Assembly: GCF_011090185.1 (NCBI RefSeq)
Contig: NZ_JAAFGS010000002.1
Span: 186,001-250,000, forward strand
DNA from: Saccharibacillus alkalitolerans
GTDB taxonomy: Bacteria > Bacillota > Bacilli > Paenibacillales > Paenibacillaceae
Length of the DNA stretch: 64,000 bases
Direction of reading: 5' to 3'
In this document: positions 8,475-17,455 of the stretch, one piece after another
Position numbering within the stretch: the stretch's first letter is position 1
How the letters are laid out: the number at the start of each line of letters is the position of its first letter
Translations under genes and position numbers: made by a program
Notes under the pieces: generated by a model
The model's database searches: none
What the model saw: the letters and a program-made list of their open reading frames with translations, nothing else
What the model was told of the DNA's origin: nothing

Positions 8475-8642
8475 TTCCGCCACATACGGCGAACATTCGA
8501 CGCGGCGGTTAGGCGGTTCTGCCATGTGCAGCGAGCAATCGATGCGGCGCTTGCGCCGTTCCGTCACATGCCGCGAACATTCGACGCGGCGCTTGCGCCG
8601 TTCCGCCCCATCCGGCCAGCATTCGACTCGGCGGCTGTGCGG
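8475..8642. repeat. 42-bp tandem repeat, four diverged copies
   Basis: Four head-to-tail units of exactly 42 bases start at 8475, 8517, 8559 and 8601, each beginning TTCCG or TTCTG and ending in a GCGG/GCGCCG block. Units 2 and 3 are the most alike. The period is 14 codons and the frame stays open on both strands, but no start site or recognisable protein supports coding. It ends just before the 3' end of the namA gene. Confidence 0.85.
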
Positions 8643-8758
8643 TTCCCCCGCACACGCGGCGGCCCTGCGCCATCCACCCGGCGCGCGGCTTGTCCGGGCG
8701 CGACTCGTAAGCTCGTCGCACGCCGCGGCCCCCGAGGGCCGCTTACGTCAGCGCAGAA

Positions 8759-9781
8759 TCAGAATCCGCGCTCATACTGCTTCGGCGCCGTCGAAGGCCG
8801 GCGCAGCTGCGCTTCCGCTTCGATGGTCCAGTACGGATTGCGCAGCATGCCGCGGCCGACCGCGACCAGGTCGGCGTCTTCGTTGCCGATCACGGCGTTG
8901 GCCAGCGCGGCTTCGTCCAGACGGCCGACCGCGATGACCGGAACGTCCAGCTTCTCGCGGATCGCTCTCGCGAGCGGGATCTGGTAGCCGGCATGCGTGC
9001 CGGGTCTGCCTCCCGCGCCGATCGGGCCTTCGCCGCCGGAAGAGACGTGGAACATGTCGACGCCGGCTTCCCGATACGCGCGCGAAATCTCCGCGCTTTC
9101 TTCGATGCCGTAGCCGCCTTCCACGTATTCCTGCGCGGAAATGCGCATGATCAGCGGCATGTCTTCCGGCATCACTTCGCGGGCGGCGCGAATGATCTCG
9201 CGGCCGAACAGCGTGCGATCCCGTCCGTATTCGTCGTCGCGCTTATTCGTCAGCGGCGAATGGAACTGATGGATCAGATAGCCGTGCGCGCCGTGCAGCT
9301 CGATCGTATCGAAACCGGCGCGGACCGCGCGCTCCACCGAGCTGCGGAACTTGCCGACCATCTCTTTCGCTTCCTGCGTGGACAGGGCGCGCGGCGTTTT
9401 CCAGCCTTCGTCGAACGCGATCGCGGACGGAGCGACCGGCACTTCCGCGTCTTCCGCTTTGCGTCCGGCGTGCGCGATCTGGATGCCGATCTTCGAACCG
9501 TAACCGTGGACCGCGTCCACGATGCGCTTCAGAGCCGGGATCTGCTCGTCCGACCACAGGCCGAGATCGTTGTCGGTAATGCGGCCGTCGGGTTCGACGT
9601 CGGTCATTTCGACGATGATGAGTCCCGTGCCTCCGACCGCGCGGCTCACGTAATGCACATAGTGCCAATCGGTGGCGATGCCGTCTTTTTGCTCCACGGA
9701 GTATTGGCACATCGGCGGCATGACCACGCGATTTTTAAGATCGAGATTTTTCAATGTATAAGGGCTGAACAAGTTTTCCAT
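8759..9781 (-). CDS. namA: NADPH dehydrogenase NamA (old yellow enzyme family)
   Basis: A 340-residue FMN oxidoreductase of the YqjM/NamA class, which reduces activated C=C bonds and nitro compounds using NADPH. Visible motifs include VVMPPMCQYS with the Cys typical of the YqjM class, IQIAHAGRKA (active-site His and Arg), the conserved HGAHGYLIHQF and the C-terminal RGMLRNPYW. The ATG at MENLFSPYTL was chosen because it gives the family length; a longer frame starts 14 codons upstream without a good site. It is transcribed toward the repeat-rich stretch and away from the MarR gene. Confidence 0.92.
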   Translation of the reverse strand: MENLFSPYTLKNLDLKNRVVMPPMCQYSVEQKDGIATDWHYVHYVSRAVGGTGLIIVEMTDVEPDGRITDNDLGLWSDEQIPALKRIVDAVHGYGSKIGIQIAHAGRKAEDAEVPVAPSAIAFDEGWKTPRALSTQEAKEMVGKFRSSVERAVRAGFDTIELHGAHGYLIHQFHSPLTNKRDDEYGRDRTLFGREIIRAAREVMPEDMPLIMRISAQEYVEGGYGIEESAEISRAYREAGVDMFHVSSGGEGPIGAGGRPGTHAGYQIPLARAIREKLDVPVIAVGRLDEAALANAVIGNEDADLVAVGRGMLRNPYWTIEAEAQLRRPSTAPKQYERGF

Positions 9782-10055
9782 GTAAAATTCGCCTCGGTTC
9801 CGTTTAGATGTATGCGTCTGCATGTATTTTAGCCTATCCTTTTTTCCCTGTCAATTTGGGTCCGGCCATCCGTCTCGGGCACGAGCGGGCACGAGCGTGC
9901 CGGAGCAGGCTTCCCGTGCGGAATCCCGACTTCTGCTTCGGCGCACATGCCGCAAACCGAATGCCGATTTAACATGGACTTCGCACGCCGAGTCGAACCT
10001 TCCCGCAACGGCGGCCGCATGCACGCAAAAAAACCGAAGCGTACCCGCCCCGGCC

Positions 10056-10083
10056 TTTACTTTTACTTTTACTTTTACTTTCC
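10056..10083. repeat. TTTTAC hexamer repeat in the namA/marR gap
   Basis: About four and a half copies of TTTTAC lie immediately beyond the stop of the MarR gene. The rest of the 324-base gap (9782-10105) is GC-rich without a gene; it must hold the namA promoter, but none stands out. Confidence 0.75.
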
Positions 10084-10105
10084 CCTAACTTCTTCTATCC
10101 GCGTT

Positions 10106-10546
10106 CTATAAAGGAGAGCCTGCGCGCAGCAGGAACGTCCGCAGCTCGTCCGGAAGTCCTTCCTGCTCCACCAGCGACCGCAGCACGGCGTCCACCGTCC
10201 GCCGCGCGCGCTCGAGCTTGTCCGCGCCGAGCTCCGTCATTTCCGTATACACGCCGCGCCGGTCGTCTTCGCACATATGCCGCCGCAGCGCGCCGCATTT
10301 CGGGGCTTCCATCCGGACCACCAGGCGCGACATCGCGCTCTGGCTGAGTCCGACCCGTTCCTGGAGCTGCTGCAGCCGCAGCTTTTTCTTCTCGTTCAGC
10401 GACAGGAAATGCAGCACATAGAATTCGTTCAGCGACAAGCCCGGCTCTTCCTCCAGCGCGCGTTCCAGCCGCGCATTGATTCCCGCCTGGATATTCGCCA
10501 GCTCCAGCCAATTATTCAAAAGTCCGTTCGGTTCGTTCGGATGCAT
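10106..10546 (-). CDS. MarR-family transcriptional regulator
   Basis: A 146-residue winged-helix regulator. The central part shows LSLNEFYVLHFLS, then the recognition region LQQLQERVGLSQSAMSRLVVRM and the wing CEDDRRGVYTEMTELG, all typical of MarR. Such proteins bind palindromic DNA as dimers and respond to small molecules. The ATG at MHPNEP has AGGTG six bases upstream; a GTG three codons earlier is less likely. The nearest target candidate is the neighbouring namA, since OYE genes are often controlled by MarR/TetR regulators, but this is inference. Confidence 0.88.
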   Translation of the reverse strand: MHPNEPNGLLNNWLELANIQAGINARLERALEEEPGLSLNEFYVLHFLSLNEKKKLRLQQLQERVGLSQSAMSRLVVRMEAPKCGALRRHMCEDDRRGVYTEMTELGADKLERARRTVDAVLRSLVEQEGLPDELRTFLLRAGSPL

Positions 10547-10645
10547 AAAGTTCACCTGTTTCGTTCGCTTAAATGGATGATGCGTTTCTGTATTATAGCG
10601 CCTCTGCGGACGTTCGGCCAGCGGCAGCGGGCCGGCGGCTCTCTC

Positions 10646-12673
10646 TCAGCTCAACCAATACGACGTGAACCCGTCCTCGTCCAGCCGCCGCAGCATGTAC
10701 GCGATTTTGCGCGCGCTCTGCGGATAGCGGGCGGCGGCCAGCGTTTCCCGGCTGCGGCGGCCCGAATAGACGGGTTCCGCCGAATCCTCCAGCTCGCGCC
10801 AGTCGAACGCTTTTGCCGCTTCGCCGCCCAGGCAGTGCCGCAGCAGATCCAGCAGCACCCTTTTGACGGAAAATCGGCTTCCCTGGATGCGCGGCAGAAT
10901 CTTCTGCATCAGCTGGTTGTCGAACGCCTCCGCGCGGGTCATGAGGCCGAAGCGCTCGTTATAAATGAGGTAAAAGCACACGGCGTCCCTTACCCGGAAG
11001 CCGACGTGCGCCTGAATCTCCTCGAGCATCCCGTTGATCTGCGCCAGCTCTTCGGACGTGCGCTCGATCAGTTTGGCATAATCCCGCATCGCGTCCACCA
11101 GCTGCAGATAGTCGCCGCCCAGCAGATGCCGGTCCGCCGTCAGCGTGCCGGCTTCCGGTTCCGCCTCGGCGCGAAGCCGCGGCAGCTGCATCAGGTCGAT
11201 ATGATTGAACTCGATCGTGCCGGCGCGGTCGAGCACCTTTTTGCTGAACGGATAGGTCGTCTCGTCCATGTTCACCGTCCCGATGACGTACACGTTGCCC
11301 GAAATGGACAGATTGCCGTAAGCCCGCCGGTCTTCCTCGCGTTCCAAGGCAGATTCCGGCAGCAGCGGCTGCGTCGCGATCTCGCCGGGCGGGGGTCCGT
11401 TCCGAACCCCGCGATCGCCGTTTCCGTCTTCTTCCGGCTCCCGGACCGTCCGGCGGCGCGTCTCCATCAAGCTGAGCACGTCGCTGAAATAATGCTCGAC
11501 CCGCGCCAGATTCATCTCGTCCAGCACGATAAAATACGGTTTGTCCGCGTTCTCCGGCCGTGCCGCTTCCTTCAGCGCCAGCGTCAGCGGACCGGGCTTG
11601 AACGCCCCCGACAGATCCCTGTAGCCGATCAGATCGGCGGGATCGCTCCAGTCCGGACGCACCGGGATCAGCGCGAACTGCCCGTTGTCCGTCGACGCGC
11701 CCAGCGCTTCGGCGAACAGCCGGGCGAGCTGCGTTTTGCCCGTGCCCGAGATGCCGGCGAGGATCACGAACGGCCGGGTCTTGAGCGACAGATACAAATG
11801 CTCGACCAGACCGTCCGGGAACGAAAAGCCTCTCTGACGGATATACGCCGATATTTTCCCGACCGCCGCGCGCACGCCCGCATCGGGAATATGCGGCCGC
11901 GGCTCGACCGGAGGACCGCCCGCTTCGGCCGGCTTTCCTGCGTCTTCCGGCGGAGGCGCGACCAAATATTCGGCTCCGGTCTCCGTGACGAAAAAGTGCG
12001 CGGGCCGCAGTTCCTGGCCGCCCAGCGGGCGCAGCTCCAGCCGGTACGTGAACGGCGTATCCGTGCGGTAGAGATACAGATATTCGGCGCGCTCCTCGCG
12101 CGGAAGATACGCGTCCGGCGTATCGAACGGGCTGCGCGCCGCGGCTCTGTCCGCCGCTTCGCCGCGCGGCGGAATGCGGCGGCTGCCGGCGGCCGCGCGC
12201 CGGGCGGCTTCCGCCTGCCGCGCTTCCGCCGCGGCGGCATAGACGCCGGCCGGGCCGTATTCGCGGCTCTGCGCGGAACCGCCGTCCTGACGGGCCGGCT
12301 GACTGGCGAGCCGCTCCGCCCATTCTTTCACCTCCAAGTAAGTGGAGGAGAAGACGGACAGCAGGAACTGCTTCAGTTCCTTGTTGGAGTCGTAACGGAT
12401 CTCCAGCGAAGATTTGCCGCTCGGCACGGCGATGCGCCAGTGCTCCAGCCTAGCTTCGTACGTGGCGTACACGCCGCCGTTTTCGTGCAGCAGCCGAACC
12501 GGGCGGCTCTCCCCGATCGCAGGAAGGGAGCCGCCGCCGGCTTCGCCGAAGTCCGGGTAAAAATCGGCCGGAATCGCGAATCCGTGCCCGAACAGAAATC
12601 CGTCGACCTGCTTGCGCGCGATCAGGCCGGGGATTCGGTCGTCTTTCCACCAGCTTCCGTTTTGTTTGATCAT
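10646..12673 (-). CDS. McrB-like AAA+ NTPase
   Basis: A 675-residue protein with an N-terminal domain of unknown type (about 1-120), a long Ala/Arg/Pro-rich linker region (about 121-265) and a C-terminal AAA+ domain. The Walker A is GISGTGKT (307-314). It is followed by VRPDWSDPADLIGYRD and the Walker B region FIVLDEMNLARVEHYFSD (381-398), then VIGTVNMDETTYPFSKKVLDRA, all in the style of McrB, the GTP-dependent motor of modification-dependent restriction. AGGAGGAGAAGAGG precedes the ATG. No nuclease partner is adjacent; the DUF2357 protein at 930-3092 is the probable partner. It could instead work alone or with a subunit encoded elsewhere. Confidence 0.85.
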   Translation of the reverse strand: MIKQNGSWWKDDRIPGLIARKQVDGFLFGHGFAIPADFYPDFGEAGGGSLPAIGESRPVRLLHENGGVYATYEARLEHWRIAVPSGKSSLEIRYDSNKELKQFLLSVFSSTYLEVKEWAERLASQPARQDGGSAQSREYGPAGVYAAAAEARQAEAARRAAAGSRRIPPRGEAADRAAARSPFDTPDAYLPREERAEYLYLYRTDTPFTYRLELRPLGGQELRPAHFFVTETGAEYLVAPPPEDAGKPAEAGGPPVEPRPHIPDAGVRAAVGKISAYIRQRGFSFPDGLVEHLYLSLKTRPFVILAGISGTGKTQLARLFAEALGASTDNGQFALIPVRPDWSDPADLIGYRDLSGAFKPGPLTLALKEAARPENADKPYFIVLDEMNLARVEHYFSDVLSLMETRRRTVREPEEDGNGDRGVRNGPPPGEIATQPLLPESALEREEDRRAYGNLSISGNVYVIGTVNMDETTYPFSKKVLDRAGTIEFNHIDLMQLPRLRAEAEPEAGTLTADRHLLGGDYLQLVDAMRDYAKLIERTSEELAQINGMLEEIQAHVGFRVRDAVCFYLIYNERFGLMTRAEAFDNQLMQKILPRIQGSRFSVKRVLLDLLRHCLGGEAAKAFDWRELEDSAEPVYSGRRSRETLAAARYPQSARKIAYMLRRLDEDGFTSYWLS

Positions 12674-12792
12674 AAGCCTCTTCTCCTCCTATCCGTGCGC
12701 CGTACCGCCGAGACGCGGCCAATAGTTCTATTTTAACCGCTGGCTCCCGGAATCAAAAGAAGACCGCTCCCGCGAAGACGCCGAACGAACAA

Positions 12793-12837
12793 AAAAAGGC
12801 TGCCCGGACCGCCGACGCGGATCCGAACAACCTTTTT
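12793..12837 (-). terminator. imperfect hairpin after the permease gene
   Basis: AAAAAGGCTGCCCGGA pairs imperfectly with TCCGAACAACCTTTTT. It lies about 30 bases beyond the stop of the minus-strand permease gene and separates it from the McrB-like gene. Confidence 0.6.
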
Positions 12838-12869
12838 CTTTTTCGTTTCGCTTCATTAAATTCGCCGCG

Positions 12870-13778
12870 CTATCTTCCTTTCATTTTCGGATCGAACGTG
12901 TCCCGCAGCCCGTCGCCCATCAGGTTGAAGCCGAGCGAGGTCAGCAGAATGCACAGTCCCGGAAAAATGACGGTCCACGGCGCGGTCTGGATAAACTGCC
13001 TCGAGTCGGACAGCATTTTCCCCCATTCGGGGTCGGGCGGCTGGGCGCCGAGACCGAGGAAGCCCAGGCCCGCCGCTTCGATGATCGCGGTGGCGACGCC
13101 AAGCGTCCCCTGCACGATGATCGGGGTCAAGCTGTTCGGCAGAATATGCTTGAACAGGATGCGGCCGTCGTTCGCGCCGAGCGCGCGGGCCGCCGTGATG
13201 AACTCCTCCTGCCGCAGCGACAGCACCCGGGACCGGACAAGCCGCCCGTAGGTCGGGATATTGACGATCGCGATCGCGTACAGCGCGTTTTGCAGCGACG
13301 GGCCGAGGATCGCCACGATCGCGATCGCGAGCAGGATGCCCGGGAAGGCCAGCAGGATGTCGAACAGACGCGAGATGATCATATCCACCCATTTGCCGTA
13401 GAAACCGGCAATGATGCCGAGCAGCGTGCCGACGACGATCGAGCCCACGACCGACAGCAGACCGACCCAGAGCGAGATGCGTGCGCCGTAGATGACCCGG
13501 CTGAACAGATCCCGCCCCAGATCGTCGGTGCCGAACCAGTGCTCGCCGGACGGCGGCTTCAGCCGGTCGGTCAGCACCTGCGTCTTGTAATCGAACGGCG
13601 CGATCAGCGGGGCCAGCAGCGCCAGCAGCACGAAGAAGAGCACCAGGCACAGACCGACCACGGCCGTCTTGTTTTTCGCGAAAGACCGGGCCGCGTCCCG
13701 CCACGGGCCGGGCTGCGCTTTCTTGTTCACCGTACCTTCGGAGGGACGGATATCGGCTTTCAGGAATGCGTCGCTCAT
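12870..13778 (-). CDS. dipeptide/oligopeptide ABC transporter permease, DppC/OppC type
   Basis: A 302-residue inner-membrane permease. The N-terminal cytoplasmic part and first helix (KNKTAVVGLCLVLFFVLLALLAPLI) are followed by the GTDDLGRDLFSRVIYGARISL motif characteristic of DppC/OppC. The EAA loop is RALGANDGRILFKHILPN, the contact site for the ATPase. AGGAGG lies six bases before the ATG at MSDAFL. It is the third gene of the unit binding protein, DppB-like permease, DppC-like permease; no dppD/dppF-type ATPase gene follows. Confidence 0.9.
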   Translation of the reverse strand: MSDAFLKADIRPSEGTVNKKAQPGPWRDAARSFAKNKTAVVGLCLVLFFVLLALLAPLIAPFDYKTQVLTDRLKPPSGEHWFGTDDLGRDLFSRVIYGARISLWVGLLSVVGSIVVGTLLGIIAGFYGKWVDMIISRLFDILLAFPGILLAIAIVAILGPSLQNALYAIAIVNIPTYGRLVRSRVLSLRQEEFITAARALGANDGRILFKHILPNSLTPIIVQGTLGVATAIIEAAGLGFLGLGAQPPDPEWGKMLSDSRQFIQTAPWTVIFPGLCILLTSLGFNLMGDGLRDTFDPKMKGR

Positions 13779-13788
13779 GATATCCCTC

Positions 13789-14793
13789 CTATTTATACTG
13801 GATGCGCGGATCGAACACGACATACAGCAGATCCACCAGCAGATTGATCAAAACGAAGATGACGGCGACGATCAAGATGCCGGACTGGATCACCGGATAA
13901 TCCCGATTGCTGATCGCCTCGAAAATGTAGCGCCCCACGCCCGGCCAGGCGAAAATGGTCTCTGTTAAGACGGCGCCGCCGAGCAGCGCGCCCGTCTGGA
14001 TGCCGATGACGGTCAGCACGGGAATGAACGAATTTTTGAGCGCGTGCCGGTAGACGACCGCGAACTGCGACAGACCTTTGGCCCGCGCCGTGCGCACGTA
14101 ATCGAGCTGCATCACTTCCAGCATGCTGGATCGGGTCATCCGCGCGATCACCGCCATCGGAATGGTGCCGAGCGCGATCGCCGGCAGCACCAGATGCTTC
14201 ATGACCGTCCACAGCTGCCCGAACTGCCCTTGAATGATAGCGTCGAACACATAGAATCCGGTCACCGCCTCCATCGGATCGCGCGCGTTCATCCGTCCGC
14301 TCGACGGCAGCCAGTGCAGCTCGTTCGCGAAGATCCACTGCTCCATCAAGCCGAGCCAGAATACCGGCATCGAGACGCCGAGCAGCGCGATCAGCATGCA
14401 GATGTAATCGAACCAGGAATTATGCTTCCAGGCGCTGATAATCCCCGCATTGACGCCGAAAAACACCGCGAACAGCATGCTGGCCGCCGTCAGCTCGAAC
14501 GTCGCCGCCAAATACGGCACGATCTCTTCGGAGATCGGCGCCCGCGTGCGGATGGAATTGCCCAGATCGCCGGTCAGCAGATCGCCCAGGTACTTGAAAT
14601 ACTGCTCCAGCCACGGCCGGTCCAATCCCAACTGGTCGCGCAGCGCCTGCTTGGACTGCTCCGTGGCCTTTTCGCCCAATATCGTATCCGCCGGATCGCC
14701 CGGAATGGCGTGGATGATCGAGAACACGATGATCGTCATCCCCAGCAGCACCGGAATCAGCACCAGCAGTCTTTTGAAAACGTAAGAAGTCAC
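13789..14793 (-). CDS. dipeptide/oligopeptide ABC transporter permease, DppB/OppB type
   Basis: A 334-residue permease with about six membrane helices. The N-terminus MTSYVFKRLLVLIPVLLGMT, the IHAIPGDPAD motif and the EAA loop RTARAKGLSQFAVVYRHALKN are typical of DppB/OppB. With the neighbouring DppC-like protein it would form the membrane channel for peptides or a similar solute. It lies 10 bases upstream of the DppC-like gene and about 257 bases after the binding-protein gene, from which it is separated by a hairpin. Confidence 0.9.
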   Translation of the reverse strand: MTSYVFKRLLVLIPVLLGMTIIVFSIIHAIPGDPADTILGEKATEQSKQALRDQLGLDRPWLEQYFKYLGDLLTGDLGNSIRTRAPISEEIVPYLAATFELTAASMLFAVFFGVNAGIISAWKHNSWFDYICMLIALLGVSMPVFWLGLMEQWIFANELHWLPSSGRMNARDPMEAVTGFYVFDAIIQGQFGQLWTVMKHLVLPAIALGTIPMAVIARMTRSSMLEVMQLDYVRTARAKGLSQFAVVYRHALKNSFIPVLTVIGIQTGALLGGAVLTETIFAWPGVGRYIFEAISNRDYPVIQSGILIVAVIFVLINLLVDLLYVVFDPRIQYK

Positions 14794-15006
14794 TTATCCA
14801 TCACCCGCCGTAGGTTTGTAGTGGTCGCGGCCGGCTCGGCATCGCACGAACGATGCGAAGGCCGCTTCGAATACGGGATTATAAGGCACGGCCCGGGAAG
14901 AGCGCCGCTCGCGGGGGCGTTCCTCTCGGGCCGCAGCCGGGAGCAGGACCGGAGCTTCAGGCTCGCGGTCTCCCCCACTTGGTCGATCATATCGATCCGC
15001 CCGTCT

Positions 15007-15031
15007 GCGGCGAAGGAGCATCCTTCGCCGC
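15007..15031 (-). terminator. intra-operon hairpin between binding protein and permease genes
   Basis: A perfect 11-bp GC-rich stem (GCGGCGAAGGA and complement) with a three-base loop starts about 20 bases after the binding-protein stop. It has no U run, so it may act as an mRNA-stabilising or attenuating element giving more binding protein than permease. Confidence 0.55.
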
Positions 15032-15050
15032 GGCCTCGGACGCGGCCGTC

Positions 15051-16718
15051 TTACTCCTGAATCGAGATGTCCGCGTACGGTTCCGATCCCGTCGGCGACG
15101 GCTCGTAGCCCTGCACTTTGTTCGAAGCGGCCAGCAGCGGCGTGGAGTGCACGAGCGGCACCCACGGCGCGTCTTCGTGGATGACGACCTGCGCCTCTTC
15201 GTACAGCTTGGCGCGTTCGTCCTGGTTCGTCTCCTGCTGCGCTTTCACCAGCAGCTCGTGCAGAGGCTCGCTGGCGTACTGCGCGTAGTTGTTGCCGCCG
15301 ATGGAATCTTTGTCGAGCAGCGGATAGAAGAAGTTGTCCGGGTCGCCGTTGTCACCCGTCCAGCCGATGATGAACAAGTCGTCTTTCTCGCCCTTGCTCA
15401 GGTCGTCCAGATAAGTCGCCCATTCCGGCGATTCGATATTAACGGTCACGCCGACCTGCGCGAAGCTCGCCTGGATGACTTCGGCGACTTTGCGGCCGTC
15501 CGGCATGTACGGACGGGCTACCGGCATCGCGTAAAACGTGAGCGGCTGCTCGATGCCGTTCGCGTAACCGGCGTCGGCCAGCAGCTGCTTCGCTTTTTCC
15601 AGATCGTACGGGTAATCTTCGATGCTGTCGTTGTAGCCCCACAGCGACGGCGGAATCGGATTCTTGGCCGGCTCGGCCTGCCCCGCGAAGAACGCGTCGA
15701 CGATGCCCTGCTTATCGACCGCGTGACTCAGCGCGATGCGCACCTTCGGATCGTCGAACGGCTTCTTCGTCACGTTGAAGCCGAGATAAGCCACGTTGAA
15801 CGGAGGACGGTTGAACTTTTGCAGATCCGGGTTGCTCTCGAGCGTCGCCAGATCGTCCGGGCTGAGATCTTCCATCAGGTCGATCTCGCCGTTTTGCAGC
15901 GCGTTGAAGCGGGCCGTGTTGTCCGGGATCGAGCGCACGATCACCGTGTCGACTTTCGGCAGGCCTTCCTGCCAGTAGTCGGGGTTCTTCTCCAGCGTGA
16001 TGGAGTCGCTTCTCTTCCATTCCTTGAACACGAACGGGCCGGTTCCGACCGGGTTCGCCTTGAAGTCCGCGCCCGATTCCTGAATCGCTTTCGGGCTGGC
16101 GATCGAGAACGGCGGCATGGCCAGGTTCTGGAGGAAAGGCGCCTGCGGCTGGTTCAGTTCGAACACGACCGTCGACTCGTCCTGCGCCGTCACGCTTTTG
16201 ATCACGCGGGCTTCTTCCGGTCCGAACATGGAATCGTAGTAGTCGAACGAATCGCCTTCGAATTTGTATTCGCTGTTCGGGTCGTTCCAACGGGTGAAGT
16301 TGAACACGACCGCATCGGCGTTGAAGTCCGTCCCGTCATGGAACTTCACGCCTTGGCGCAGCTTGAACGTGTACTTGAGACCGTCGTCCGAGATTTCCCA
16401 GCTCTCCGCGAGCGCCGGCTCCACTTCCGTCGTGCCGGATTTGTACGCCAGCAGCGGATCGAACACCTGCTGCGCGATCTTCAGCGATTCGCCGTCGGTG
16501 ACGATCGACGGATCTAGCGCCGCCGAATCGCCGCCGCGTCCCACGATCAGCGTACCGCCGCTGCCGCCTTCGGCCGCCGGTTCCGTCGCGGCCGTCTCTC
16601 CTCCCGCCTCGCTTGGCGCCGCCGGCTGCGAAGCGCTCTCTCCGCCTCCGCCGCACGCCGCCAACATCAGTACCAGCACCAACATGACCGGAAACAGCCA
16701 ACCTAATCTTTTTCTCAT
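15051..16718 (-). CDS. peptide ABC transporter substrate-binding lipoprotein (SBP family 5)
   Basis: A 555-residue extracellular binding protein. The lipoprotein signal MRKRLGWLFPVMLVLVLMLAAC has lipobox LAAC and is followed by a flexible Gly/Ser/Glu/Ala-rich linker (about 23-55). The mature domain has the SBP_bac_5 features LAESWEISDDGLKYTFKLR, VKFHDGTDFNADAVVF and NPVGTGPFVFKEW. It would capture a dipeptide or oligopeptide and deliver it to the two permeases downstream. GGGAG lies nine bases before the ATG. Its own promoter must lie in the AT-rich stretch upstream. Confidence 0.93.
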   Translation of the reverse strand: MRKRLGWLFPVMLVLVLMLAACGGGGESASQPAAPSEAGGETAATEPAAEGGSGGTLIVGRGGDSAALDPSIVTDGESLKIAQQVFDPLLAYKSGTTEVEPALAESWEISDDGLKYTFKLRQGVKFHDGTDFNADAVVFNFTRWNDPNSEYKFEGDSFDYYDSMFGPEEARVIKSVTAQDESTVVFELNQPQAPFLQNLAMPPFSIASPKAIQESGADFKANPVGTGPFVFKEWKRSDSITLEKNPDYWQEGLPKVDTVIVRSIPDNTARFNALQNGEIDLMEDLSPDDLATLESNPDLQKFNRPPFNVAYLGFNVTKKPFDDPKVRIALSHAVDKQGIVDAFFAGQAEPAKNPIPPSLWGYNDSIEDYPYDLEKAKQLLADAGYANGIEQPLTFYAMPVARPYMPDGRKVAEVIQASFAQVGVTVNIESPEWATYLDDLSKGEKDDLFIIGWTGDNGDPDNFFYPLLDKDSIGGNNYAQYASEPLHELLVKAQQETNQDERAKLYEEAQVVIHEDAPWVPLVHSTPLLAASNKVQGYEPSPTGSEPYADISIQE

Positions 16719-17103
16719 GAACAGTACGCTCCCCTCAAGATCGCATTCTGCCCGCGCACGCCGCCCGTCAAGCCCAACATGTCATGTTCATTATGTATAT
16801 TGGATTGTCGTCTACTCCTCGGCCTCGTGTCGAGTGAGTATAACTTACATGATAGAGAGGTTATTCGCAATATATTTTTCTTTACAAGTTTTATATGTTA
16901 ATTAAAATAACACTTTAAGTGATTTGATGTCCATTTTTTCCTTTCATCTATACGAACCGATCGAAACGTTTGAAAAAATAGACCGGCTTTTTTCCTGTTG
17001 AATCCCATACGAACGAACGTCCGGCGCGGCTTATTTTTTCGATTCCCGGCAACTTTCCGCTTCCGGCGCCCGTTTAATTCGGTAAAAGAAGGAGGGATTT
17101 GCC
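16719..17103. other. AT-rich divergent intergenic region
   Basis: 385 bases between the minus-strand binding-protein gene and the plus-strand small membrane protein gene. It is clearly richer in A/T than its surroundings, especially 16840-16985, and should contain both promoters. A TATACT-like box faces the binding-protein gene, but no convincing -35 partner was found. Confidence 0.5.
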
Positions 17104-17373
17104 CTGAGTATCCAAGATCGTCTGCTGGCGCCGCTGCTGCTTGCGATGAGCGCCGTCTCCGCTTACCTGTTCTTTTTCCCGTCCTTCCGTCTGTACGGTT
17201 CCGAGTGGCTGCCCGGGTTTCTGCTCGCGCTGATCGCCGGCCTGCTCGCCCTTAGGCTTCTTCCGCTCCGCCGCAGGCCCCCGCTGTACAAAATCGCGAC
17301 ATATGCTTCATGGGCGGTGCTTATCTTGTACCTGTTTATGCTGACGCCGCTCGCTTACCTTTTCGGGACTTGA
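17104..17373 (+). CDS. small membrane protein, apparent CTG start
   Basis: An 89-residue hydrophobic protein with about three membrane helices (around LLAPLLLAMSAVSAYLFFF, LLALIAGLLAL and WAVLILYLFMLTPLAYL) and a basic loop RRRPPLYK. A perfect AAGGAGG lies eight bases before a CTG codon in frame. The first in-frame ATG is 14 codons later, has no ribosome site and would cut the first helix. The CTG start is therefore preferred, although unusual. No family was recognised. Confidence 0.6.
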   Translation: MSIQDRLLAPLLLAMSAVSAYLFFFPSFRLYGSEWLPGFLLALIAGLLALRLLPLRRRPPLYKIATYASWAVLILYLFMLTPLAYLFGT

Positions 17374-17455
17374 AGAGATCGGAGATGGATTGAAGTTTTT
17401 TCCATCTTTTTCGTGTAAAATAAGCATAACGATACTCGGACAAGGAGGTCTCGCC

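Noticed and set aside
7841-8642. Possible CRISPR array
   Set aside because: The 20-bp units are directly contiguous without spacers, the 26-nt hairpins have spacers of unequal length with only four units, and no cas gene is present.
8421-8987. Plus-strand frame covering the 42-bp repeats
   Set aside because: No ribosome site, runs into the antisense of namA, and all frames stay open because of GC richness.
10277-12736. Long plus-strand open frame opposite the McrB-like gene
   Set aside because: Antisense shadow; the minus strand shows Walker motifs and a strong ribosome site.
14853-16517. Long plus-strand open frame opposite the binding-protein gene
   Set aside because: Arg/Val-rich shadow without a ribosome site; the minus strand encodes a lipobox protein with family motifs.
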